Below are positions 38,101 through 47,617 of a DNA stretch of 64,000 bases, piece after piece. The translations under genes were made by a program, and so were the position numbers. The stretch covers positions 124,001 to 188,000 of the forward strand of contig ML976769.1 in assembly GCA_010015655.1 (NCBI GenBank), given 5' to 3'. Within the stretch, counting starts at the first letter, position 1. Each line of letters begins with the position of its first letter. The notes beneath the pieces were generated by a model. That model did not search any database. It was given only the letters and a program-made list of their open reading frames with translations, and was not told the DNA's origin. Origin of the DNA: Bimuria novae-zelandiae CBS 107.79 (lineage: Eukaryota > Ascomycota > Dothideomycetes > Pleosporales > Didymosphaeriaceae).

Positions 38101-39643
38101 TGATGCCAATGCACCGGGCGCATCCGGCTCGCTAATCAACATTACTTTAACTAGCCCTGCCATTCGTGGGCGAGTAGAATGTTATCAACCCGAGGAGGTC
38201 AGGAACGGAGGCACAACTTGGAACACCAATACAACATCAGTCGACCCTAATACGAACAAAACCGTAAACATCAACTACCCAAATTATTCCATGTTCGGAG
38301 CCTCACTCGCGCCCGATGCCAAGTCTCTCTCGTGTTGCACAAATAACACCAATCCATCACGAAAACTAGCTGAAATGGCACCCCTAGCGATTGGCTTCTG
38401 GACCCAGGACTTGGGCAATAGCACGCAATCCGTCACCGGGTCGAACAATAACCTTACGGTTAAATGGATTTACGGAGACGGGTCCAACCTGGGAGGGTTT
38501 GAACAATCGCAAATCTATTTCCGCAAAATTCCAAAGATACAGGCAGTCAAATGCATGCCCATCTTCGAGACTTCCGAAGCGGAAATCGTGGTCAACAAGC
38601 AGACTGGTCGTGTCTTGTCTCATCGCATATTAAACGACCCGAGAACGGACGATAGCGCCTGGTCCGACTCATTTGTGTTCCATGAACCGACTGATCCAAA
38701 CGACCCTGGTTTCAAGAAGGAGGTCGAAGAGAGTCACAAACAGTGCGATCCCGATCTTCTAAAGGAAGGTTTTTGTTTTCCACAAGTCAAACAAAACCTC
38801 ACCGTCAGGTAAGACACCGAAATTCTACACATCCATGTCATGGATGGTGTCGCTAACCTCTGACGCAGTTATGGCAACATGTTCATAAGCTCGCTTCTTA
38901 GAGCCTCTCGTTTAGGAGCGCTTGATCCATCGGACATCAGCCACGGCTCTAGGGCATACGAAAATCTTGATGATAATGTCTTCAACATCAGGAACAACGT
39001 AACAGGGCTTTCGCTTGACTTCATGTCCTATGCCGCCTATGTGCAAGCAGGAAGAAACCCAGAAGCATTACTCGAAGAGAAGACGATGTTGGAGAGCACC
39101 CAAAAGATCTTCACAAAGTTCTTCCAACATTACGTGAGCAGCACAGTCTCGCTCACAACAGGCGGCTGGGTCTACCAGCCTATTGGCGCAAGCTTGAATG
39201 AGCTGGGAGCCGTAGTCAATGGGACATTTCCGCAATTCAACCCTGATGGTACACCCGCTAAGAAGGTCAGCGAGCTCCCCGCACAGAATACGCAGCGCAC
39301 GGCGAACGCGACAATGTCAACGCGTGTGGAGGTTCTTCACATGAATCCAAGCGCGGTGTGGTTTTGTGTTGCCTTGCTCGGATGGCTCGCTATTACGACC
39401 ATCATAGTCACCGCCATGCAGAGGTGGTATTTCGGTGAGCTGCGTCGCAACGTCGAGTCCATCGCCGATGTGCTGGTACTTGTGGCCGGCAGCGAAAGAC
39501 TGCTGGCTGCGGTAGAGAAGTACGGTGTCGAAGGCTTGGTGAACAGCGACGTGAAAACGCGACTAGGGTGGTTCCGTACGGACGACGGAAGAATGAGGTG
39601 GGGCATCGAGATTGTGGAAGAGGGGGAAATTCTAATGAACTGA
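35192..39643 (+). CDS. DUF3433 membrane protein, 1,410 aa, five exons
   Basis: A large multi-pass membrane protein with two tandem DUF3433 modules. The biochemical role of the family is unknown. My exon model is 35192-35369, 35418-37208, 37276-37725, 37770-38808 and 38869-39643 (4,233 nt, frame kept throughout). Donors are GTAAGA, GTGAGC, GTGAGT and GTAAGA. CTAAC branch points precede the last three acceptors. Module 1 begins EWLPYTLRLSLVW, with membrane segments near residues 70-92, 110-132 and 181-203, the block LITILFNDIQRTEPFARLAR, a long ectodomain with many NxS/T sites, and another segment near 565-590. Module 2 starts about residue 657, repeats the plan (WWNSLDVTFRVLQPYVSMSQ) and ends with a membrane segment near 1315-1336 and TRLGWFRTDDGRMRWGIEIV. 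If the 67-bp intron 37209-37275 is not used, the locus would instead be two genes, the second from ATG 37269. A tandem pair in one protein is usual for the family. The start at 35192 (AAGATGG) is the best in-frame ATG. No RIP damage is seen. Confidence 0.82.
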
Positions 39644-39747
39644 GCCACAACCTTCTGACAATACAACATATATTCTAACTCTCGATACCACGTCGCTAGC
39701 AGTCCTTCACAACCAACACCCGTACCCCAATAGATCCTTCTGTCCTC

Positions 39748-40320
39748 TTACTCAGGCAGCGTCCCTAGCGGTGTAGTTCCCGCATCCACAGTAGGACAGT
39801 AATATGCCGCCGTGCACGTAAACCAGTCTCCGTCATGTTTCGCCCGGAACTTGGTGCTACCATCCTTGAAGCATAGGAACGGCTCGGCCTCGGTACCGCC
39901 ATCCCTCGCCGTGAGTGTCGCGCTTCCCGCAATCTCGCCCTTGGCCAAGCTTCCTGCTTTGGCATCAATGCTTGTCTTGAAGGTGCCATATCGCGAGAAT
40001 TTTAAGCTGCGTGAAACGCCTTCCCAACGTGTGGAGCTCGTAGATGCATATGCGGTTGCCGAAGCAGTGGAGCCGCTCGGTGGACCATTGACAAAGTGTC
40101 CTGCGCCAGAAGTACTGACTACACAGGAGGCTAACATATGTTCCAGCACTGGAGGGGCGTCCATACCGCCAGCTGGATCGCACAAATCGATAGGACAGTC
40201 TGACGGCGTGCAGCTCGCGAGGAAAACGGTGTGTTTCGAGCCCAGAGTCTCCACCGGGGTCGACAGCACGATAGAAGGAACAAGAGCAAGTGCACCGAGG
40301 AAGATTGTTTGCTCAATCAT
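39748..40320 (-). CDS. Secreted Cys-containing protein, 190 aa, candidate effector
   Basis: An intact single-exon gene convergent with the DUF3433 gene; the two stops are about 105 bp apart. From the ATG at 40320 the protein begins MIEQTIFLGALALVPSIVLS, a good signal peptide with cleavage likely after about residue 20-24. The mature part has seven Cys in two groups: CTPSDCPIDLC and then LASC in the N-terminal third, and FLC, FTC and YYC in the last 45 residues. Between them is a Ser/Thr/Ala/Gly-rich middle. I recognise no family. The open frame continues upstream to 40644, but that would bury the signal peptide, so I prefer 40320. The secreted, small, Cys-bearing product beside AT-rich repeats fits the profile of fungal effectors. 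That label is inference only. It could also be a cell-wall or surface protein. Confidence 0.65.
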   Translation of the reverse strand: MIEQTIFLGALALVPSIVLSTPVETLGSKHTVFLASCTPSDCPIDLCDPAGGMDAPPVLEHMLASCVVSTSGAGHFVNGPPSGSTASATAYASTSSTRWEGVSRSLKFSRYGTFKTSIDAKAGSLAKGEIAGSATLTARDGGTEAEPFLCFKDGSTKFRAKHDGDWFTCTAAYYCPTVDAGTTPLGTLPE

Positions 40321-41214
40321 ATCTGCGGAAGGATCGTGATCTGCGAAGAGAGTGCGACGATGATCGATCATCACCAACCGGGTACTCCAGATCTTATACG
40401 TCGGCACACCAACCCCATATCCCAACGATCTTAAAAGAACACGCAGCACATTACAATTACCGCTGATAAATTTTTGCGTGCGGAAGCCAATAGACGTCTT
40501 GATTGGGTCCAGGCGGTCACTATATACAAATGGTGATACAAACTTCGAGTTTTCCTCACGCGTGCTGCATTTGGAGGGCTTTAGCCAAGAGGGCTGATTG
40601 CGAGTGCCGATTCCGGGACCTGTGGTGATATTAAACTTCCCCACAGTCCACTCGTGGGCGTGAGAGCGGAGATGCGATATGTCTTAGCCGGATATTGCCG
40701 CTGGCATTGGGATCTTGGGGCATGGGACGTTCAGGTCTTGTTGACGCGCGTCGAATGAAATTAGGGAAGATGTAATAGCGCGCAACACAGGTACTATGGG
40801 ACTGAAGCCATGGCTCTATTGTGGTATGTCTCTTTTCTAAATGAGATTTCTCGGTACAATGACTGCGAATCTCAAGGCGCTGTCTCCGTCGAATTGTCTT
40901 TGGATTTTCGAAAAGCCATCCTGGCTATGCCACGTGGATTTTTCTGTTAGCTCGTTGAGTGCGATGGAAAATAAACGTTTGAGAGTGTGGCGTCACTCAG
41001 TGGCTTATGAATTTCTTTGTTGGGTATGCAACTCGGCTTTGCATTCCATCGCCACCTATCAAGGCCTTGACGGAGACGTTCGAATTCTCGCTTAACCCGA
41101 AGTGGTATTGAATAAACCCCGCTTAACCGGATGTGGTGTTGAATAAACACCTATATGAGGGCACAAAAAAAAGATAGCAGATATCTACCATCGTTTCTAC
41201 TATAGCCCGCAAGT
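40321..41214. promoter_or_regulatory. Shared upstream region of the secreted-protein and UstYa-like genes
   Basis: About 0.9 kb of balanced DNA between two divergently oriented genes, so it must hold both promoters. It contains a 29-bp imperfect tandem repeat (41089-41117, 41120-41148) about 65 bp upstream of the UstYa-like start. Each unit starts CGCTTAACC and ends TTGAATAAAC. An 84-codon plus-strand frame at 40841-41095 has no recognisable motif and is probably chance. Confidence 0.45.
41089..41148. repeat. 29-bp imperfect tandem repeat upstream of the UstYa-like gene
   Basis: Two units (41089-41117 and 41120-41148) separated by 2 bp, with a few mismatches. Their place just upstream of the gene start makes a regulatory role possible but unproven. 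Confidence 0.7.
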
Positions 41215-42088
41215 ATGGCACCGTACGAGGACCACCTGCCCAAGCACAACGGCGAGGTCAAGAATGGCGAATACTCGCCCTTGACATCATCGAATGCCTT
41301 CGCCGACGAAGACGAAAAACTGCTGCACCTAGACCGCCTCGCACGCCCAAAAAGCAGATGGTCGAAAGCATGGAAGATTATCCGCCTGTCACTCGAGTTC
41401 ATTGGCCTGTTGCTGCTTGTTTTGAACTTCTTCATACTCCTGAACTTCTCACGGCCGGTTACCGGTCCTGACCCTCGCATATCCTCTGGTCCTCTAAATC
41501 AACATTGGCAGTACGGATCTGATCCGCGTTACATGTCTTTCGATCACAAATACGACTATCTCTGGAAAGAAGCTTTTTCCCAAGACTATGGCGAAGTCGC
41601 TCTGCCCCCTTTCAAAGATGCAGAAGGCCTGTACAGCAAAGACCGTGCTCACAATGAAGGTGGCATCGGCATGTATCATGCCTTCCATTGTCTCGCATCC
41701 ATGCGCACGGCTTTTCAGAAAATGGGCGAGGGGAAGTTGACCTTGGCTCAGCTCCAGAAGGGCGATCATGCGGCGCATTGCTTTGATTACATCAGGAATG
41801 TGATCTTGTGTTTCGCAGATGGTGAGCCTTGACTACACTTGAAGAAGGGTATTGACTAACGTAGCTTGCGTAGATACTTTCGAACTCGCTCGGAACAAGA
41901 CAGGGCACCCGTGGGGAGGGGCTATCGAAGGTCAATGGGATGTACGCACCTGTCGTGATCATATCAAGCTCGAGCAGATCATGGAGAAATACGGGAAGTG
42001 GAGAAGGCATCCGGTCCCGGTGTATGATGATATTGTCGGCATTCACGATCCAGATCCGCCGCAAGCTCAGCTTCCAGAGGGGCATTAG
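41215..42088 (+). CDS. UstYa-like (DUF3328) membrane oxidase, 273 aa
   Basis: Exons are 41215-41821 and 41874-42088. The 52-bp intron has GTGAGC, GACTAAC and GCGTAG signals and keeps frame (GAT-ACT-TTC). An N-terminal cytosolic tail of about 55 residues is followed by one membrane helix (about 57-78), then the lumenal domain. Both HxxHC motifs that define the UstYa family are present: HAFHC at 155-159 and HAAHC at 185-189, the latter followed by FDYIR. The second exon adds a conserved C-terminal part with WDVRTCRDH. In the known family these enzymes catalyse oxidative cyclisation or related steps in ribosomal-peptide and other secondary metabolism (ustiloxin, cyclochlorotine). Here no peptide synthetase, second UstYa copy or repeat-type precursor is visible, so the substrate is unknown. 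Coding DNA is free of RIP. LINE-A begins 540 bp downstream. Confidence 0.85.
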
Positions 42089-42628
42089 CTTTGTAATCAA
42101 ATTCGTGTAAAGGCTTCTTGCAATATGTCATCAATACATACAAGGTTAATTCCGGACTTGCAACCGCGATGGTCTTTTCTCACTTCATAGAGACGAGAAT
42201 GCTAAAAGTGTGACCTTGGGCTCTACGGTGGACGACCAAAAAGAGCATTTATCTCACGAGACAAAACTGATGGCTCGCAGGAAAATATTGAAAGAGGACG
42301 AGGAAAGTTTTCGGGTGGCGGAAAAGGAACTATAAATGTGGCCCTCACCACTTTCGTAGGTGCTTAAACAATTAGTCTCAGACGACGAATAATTTTGCAC
42401 TAATAAATAAAATTCTTTTAATCTTCACTTAATATGTGTGTACAGAGGTTATCTCGTAGCATGAAGCCTAAAATGGATGGTTTCACGGCATACGTTTATT
42501 AATATCTAACATAAGCAATTAAACTGTTAGTTTAAAGACGAAAAATATAGTTTCAAGTCGCGAAGCAATATTCAGTGCTCTTAATAAGTTTCTAAACAAG
42601 TAAGAGAAAGGTGACACGTCGATTAGAA
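42089..42628. other. Right flank of the gene island
   Basis: Non-coding, moderately AT-rich but without the RIP pattern. It should hold the 3' end and terminator of the UstYa-like gene. It ends at the (TAG)n tail of LINE-A at 42629. No gene or RNA was recognised. Confidence 0.5.
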
Positions 42629-45600
42629 GTAGTAGTAGTAGTAGTATTGGTTTTACGTCCTATATAACCTCCTAGGGGGTATGTAGACGTGCCCTGCACT
42701 TAGTAAGGGCCACTTATGCTAGTGCTACCACTGCTATAGGAGCGGCCTCTCTTGCTACTATCCCTCTCTAGATAGGGGCGACTTAGCTATTTAATCTAGC
42801 CTTTATATAATAATAGTGGGAAAAGGGGTGGCCTTCTAGCTGCCCCCAGTCCTGTACAGAAGCATGCCAAGACATATTAGAAGTAAGGAAAGATATATAC
42901 ACGCATATAGGTATACAAAAGAGAAAGCTAAGTCTTATATAGTAGATACCCTAGCAAGTTATAAGTAGGTAGCGTATCTACTTTGCCTAAAGCAAGGGTT
43001 TACGTCCGCTTACCTATAACGTAGTTAGCTAGTTACTTGCTAACGTGTGCTATTATTAACACTAAGTATAAGAAGGGTTACGTATTCTCCTAGGCTTAGC
43101 GCCTTAAGGTACTGTATTCCTTCTCTAGTGTCTGTTAGGGGATATGTTAGGCGTTATAGCTAATAGTTAAAGCGTCGCACTATTCGTGGGCAGTGTATAA
43201 TATAGTCTAGGGCCAGGTCTACTCTATAGGTGCACGTAAGGGTCTCCTTATTATACTTAAACTTCCTATAGTACTAGGCGTAGTTGCCGTGTCTTGTCCT
43301 TATGGATAGGAGCTTAGTTAGGGCGGGGCGTGTAAGCTCTAGCTCCGGCAATTGCCTAAAGGGGGTGTATGCTAGGCCCTACTAGTTATACCATATAGAG
43401 AGATTTAGTGTACGTATACGCTACTACTCTTATTATATAGCGCGTATGTATACGCGCGCATTAAATCGTAGACCTAATATTATAGGGTTAGCTACCTTTC
43501 CTGTAGGTAGGCGTGGGTCCTTAGCTACCTTATCTACTAGCTAATTAGCTAGCTTATTGCCTTTAATGCCTATATAGCCTAGTAACTATTAGATTTAAAT
43601 ATCCTAGGTGTCCATGGCTTCCTAGCAGCGTATAAAGGCCCACTAGGATAATGGCGCGGGGTCTCTCCTAATGCCCTAGATAACTAATATGCTGTCTATA
43701 TACATCTAGATCTGGCTTAGGCGGTGCGCCTAAGTCTATAGCACGTGTTAAAGACCTCTCTAGGCCCCCACTACTTTTGCGTTAAAGACGTGGGCCCGCG
43801 TGTTAAGGGAGCCTTTGCCTATGTATAATAGACTCTGGCCCTAGTACATAGCGTATCTATAGGTTACGTAGCGCTCGCCGTTTTCTGTGCGCTGTTCCGA
43901 GCCGTCTAAGAACACTATAATTGTCTTAGTAGGCAGGCTTGTCCACCATTATTTAAATTCTTTAGTAGCGAGCTTTTTAGGCTTATTATTTATAGGGTCT
44001 ATTTAGCACTAGTTAGAATAGTGTAATTATAGTAGTATAGGGTGGGGTACTAGTGCGAATAGCTGTATAAGTAGTTAAACTTTTATATATAGGCGCTATA
44101 GGCGTCTGGCGCCTCTTTCTCTATATACTATAGTTAGTTACGTGCGCGCTATAAGCAGGTAATCTTTATTAACGTAGTGCAGGCGTATAGCAAACCTTGC
44201 CTTACACTCTTTAAGCGCTATAGCTACTAAGGGAATGCCTGCGTCTTTATATAGCGTGGTAGTGGGCGTAGTGCGATAGGTAAGGACGACGCCTCTAATC
44301 GCTATTATAAGGGCCTTTTCCAGGGCGGCAATATACTACCTAAGTTATATACTAACCTTTTAGTTCTGCGTAGCTCCTATAATCTTGGGGGGCTTTGTGC
44401 GCCCTCTATACCAGGCCTTATTTTTATATAGTAGGCGTGGTAGTACGTATGAGATTACTGCTTTACGTAGTAAGCTGGCTAGTAGGCCGTGCTAAATCCT
44501 AGTAAGGCTATAGATATACTGTGTGACTACGCGTCCTTTAGCTACGCAGGTAATAATATATGTTTTAAAATTAAGCTTCTTATTAAAGTAAATACCTAGC
44601 TAGCGTAGCGCCTTGTCTAGTAGTGTAGGTTAAAGGATAAGCTAATTATTAATCTAGATAGGTAGCGAATAGTTACTTTTCTACTTAGTTAGGTGTATTA
44701 TTTTAAGTTTCTCTAGGATAAATGCCACGTAATTAGCGTCTCCCTAGGAATTTATAGCGCCTATATCTTCTGCTAGTATTTTTACGTTCTAGTCTAGGGA
44801 GTAGGATTGCCTATAAAGGCAGATATTGTCTGCGTACCTAAAGCGCCTAGTAGGGTCTTACTAAAGTAGCTCTACTAGATAAAGTGTATATAGTACTAGT
44901 AATAGTAGTGAGCCCTACGGCGTCCTGCACTATACTAGGTAGGGCGCTATAGTGGCTTCTCCTAATTATACTTAGACGCGATAGTCCTAGAGGAAGTTTT
45001 TTATAATTAGAAGGGCGCTGTTATACTATCCTTAAACCTTTATTCTGTATAGAAGTTAATTTTTAAAAAGTGCATCGAAGGCGCCTTAGACGTCTATAGT
45101 AACCATAGTAACATGCTGGCTATTAGAGAAGGCGTCCTCTACGTTATATATAAAGGCGGCTACTAGGTCCATAGCTAATCTCTTAGGGAGAGCCCCCCCG
45201 TGTTAGGGGCTTAGTATACCGTGTGCTATAGTAGTGCTAGCAAATCTCCTTGCTAAGATTCTCTCTAGGCCCTTACTAAAACAGGATAGCAGGGCGATAG
45301 GTCTCTATAATCTAGGGAAGGATTTATCCTTTTTACCTATCTTAGATATTATAACGACCTCTGCGACCCTCTACGCGTAAGGGAAGTAGCTAAGGGCTAG
45401 ATAGCGCTAGTATAGGCTAGTAAGATACGTCTAAATATAGTGCTAGCATGTAGTAAGCATGTAAATAGTAATTCTATTTATACTAGGTAAGGTGCTTAAG
45501 ACTCTTATTATGTTACGCTTAACCTCTTCGAGAGAAAGATATAGGTCCTAGGGGAGGGCGTAATAGCCCTACAATTCTTAGACGTTAGATTCTAGAGCCT

Positions 45601-45930
45601 CTAGTAGGTTATTACTATTATTAAAATAATAGAGTATTACTTATCTAAGCGTCTCCGCTTTCTCCTACGAGTTAGTAATATAGCGCCCCTCGTAGGCCAG
45701 CGGCGGGTCTAGTCTTATTGGCTCTAGCTTATGCCAGTCTATAATTTAAAAAAGGTTAGAGTCCTCCTTTACGCTATTAATAGTATGTTGCTAGTATTGT
45801 CTCTTAGCCTTTCTTACTATAGTTAGAAAGCTACAAGTCTCTAGGGTCTAAGTGCCTATATGGCCCTGTCTAGACTTAAGGTGCACCTTCACCAACTTCT
45901 AAATTTTAAGAACCTGTTAAAATCTATATA
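42629..45930 (-). mobile_element. LINE-A: Tad-like LINE, RT and RNase H part (RIPed)
   Basis: A non-LTR retrotransposon on the minus strand. Its 3' end is the (TAG)n tract at 42629-42646. RNase H lies about 43500-44000 (IYIDSILVI, then LLGYIGIKGNKLAN-LVDKVA, matching WVPGHxGIxGNExADxxA). Reverse transcriptase has FRYADNICLYRQS near 44815-44850, the FxYADD box with one D to N change. The endonuclease part expected upstream of RT is absent. At about 45930 the coding strand flips, with ORF1-like sequence continuing on the plus strand. Stops are frequent. Confidence 0.78.
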
Positions 45931-45939
45931 TTTTTTATT

Positions 45940-47340
45940 AGATTTAATCTTAAAATTACCTAAAACCTATCTCTACGCTATCCTCTGCCCCTGCAGTGCC
46001 TGTAGCTAGTAAATAATAGTATGGAGACGCCTGCGAGACTCCCCCTAAAAGCCTCTATAGTAACCCGTCCTGCCGACCCAGAGTTAGCGAGGCACCTTAA
46101 TATAAGCCACCCCTTAAGGAGATAGCCGCAGTAGCATGTAATAGTAATACTATATCTTAACCTAGGTAGAGAAGTGTAGACTAGAAACGCGCCAGCTACT
46201 ACTATAGTAACTAAAGCCCTAATAACCCATATCACGGTCGCTAAATAAGCTATCGCCACCTAGGAGGCTATAATCTATACCCTAGCACAGGCTATAGATA
46301 GCTACCTTAATGCCTATAAGCTCCCTAAAGAGTAGGTAGTTGCTAACGCCCTTTGCCAGCGCGTTATATAGGCCCTAAAAAACTCTACTTTAGCGCTAAG
46401 CCTCTTGCGTATAGACTACACTAAGAGTATTAACACTAACGCTAGTACTAGTGCTAGCGATAGTAGCCGTAACTATAGTAAGGCTATAGGGCTAAGAATA
46501 TAGGCAAACGTAGCTACTAGCGCGAACCCCTTAAGTATAGAGTATACTACCTTTAGTAGTAACTAGAGTAGCACTAGGGCCACTACTAATAGATATACTT
46601 ACCGTAGTTAAAGCGATACTAAGGACCCTAGGATCCTTATTACCGTGCCTGCGCTAGAGCGGCTCTTATAGAGCTTATTATATATAATTAGAAAGGCCAT
46701 TTGCGACACGCTAGATCTTAACCTTAGCGCTATACCTAGCGCCTTAAAGACTAGGATAGGATAGGCCGTCACCCCCGCTAATAATAAGATAAGAGATAGC
46801 CTTATAGAATAGGGAAAGAAAGATTTAATAATAAGCGCTATAAAAGGCAGCATAGCTAAGCTACTATAAAAATAGTTTAACTATACTATACCTAACGTCC
46901 CTAGCGCGTACTAATTCTTGCTAGGCCTAGAGGTGCTAGTTACACACGATATAATAAAGGATAAGGTAATTATATAGATAGGCTTACTACCTGCTAACTA
47001 TAAATAGTTAAGGCATAGCGCTAATAAAGATAGAACTATTACCTAGATTATCTCCTTTATAAAGAAAGTGCGATAATTTAGGCTCCTAGGTAGTAGTAGC
47101 GCCTTAAGGGAGATTACTAAGACCCTAACTATATAATAACACGACCTAGGCTACTAGGGCTTCTATACAACCTTACTTGCCATTACTAGTAGTGGTGTTA
47201 AGTAACGCTTTAATTGGCGGCGTAGGCTCTTACGTGCGGAGTAAGAGGGAATATAGAGGTATACTCTCGCTCGTTTCCTCTACTTAGTATCGTGTTGGCC
47301 CAATCGTAGACTATGTAGAAAGTAAATATAACTAACTATA
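45940..47340 (+). pseudogene. LINE ORF1-like sequence in inverted orientation
   Basis: Plus-strand decayed coding sequence. At 46620-47230 it reads PRILITVPALERLL, then TIPNVPSAY near 46890, LLGLEVLVTHDIIKDKVI and ISFIKKVR-FRLLGSSSALR. The same blocks occur in ORF1 of LINE-B on the minus strand (LRILLTVADLAN, TIPRVPSSYRSLL), where ORF1 and RT share a strand. Here ORF1 is head-to-head with the RT part of LINE-A. This is either a 5' inversion of one element or two abutting fragments. The outer end is approximate. Confidence 0.65.
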
Positions 47341-47465
47341 TATCCGTTAATTGTTAAACGCTAGGTACTAAGGGAGGAGGAAGGGTGAAATTTGCGTAGT
47401 ATTTATACGAATTTCTATAGTAGTAATAAGGTAGTAGGTAGATAGGGGCATTATCTAAATGCATC
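47341..47465. other. Short non-coding junction
   Basis: AT-rich sequence between the ORF1 remnant and the Copia-3 LTR. No feature recognised. Confidence 0.3.
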
Positions 47466-47617
47466 TATTAGTAATTAGTAGGGTAGCAAGTAGAAATGAG
47501 AGACTAAGTTAATTATAATAAGCTAAATAGTGGAACTGCTTAAGTAGCAGAATCGTGATCAGCAACTAGTCTACATTAGGTTAGTAATATTATGTAATAT
47601 TATATTCTACTCTAACA
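47466..47617 (-). repeat. Copia-3 LTR, minus orientation
   Basis: About 152 bp, beginning on the minus strand TGTTAGAGTAGAATATAAT and containing GACTAGTTGCTGATCACGAT. It is strongly RIPed compared with its inverted partner at 50025-50173. Confidence 0.75.

Noticed and set aside
39748..40320. The 190-aa protein as a UstA-type ribosomal-peptide precursor for the neighbouring UstYa-like enzyme
   Set aside because: It has a signal peptide but no repeated core peptides and no regularly spaced Lys-Arg processing sites, which such precursors need.
39748..40644. The 298-codon version of the secreted protein starting at 40644
   Set aside because: The extra 108 residues have no motif and would place the signal peptide in the middle of the protein. 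The ATG at 40320 is the sensible start.
40841..41095. 84-codon plus-strand frame as a gene
   Set aside because: No motif, no splice or codon support, and it lies in the probable shared promoter region.
45978..46853. Minus-strand hydrophobic frames as membrane proteins
   Set aside because: They are shadows of the plus-strand ORF1-like sequence of the LINE.
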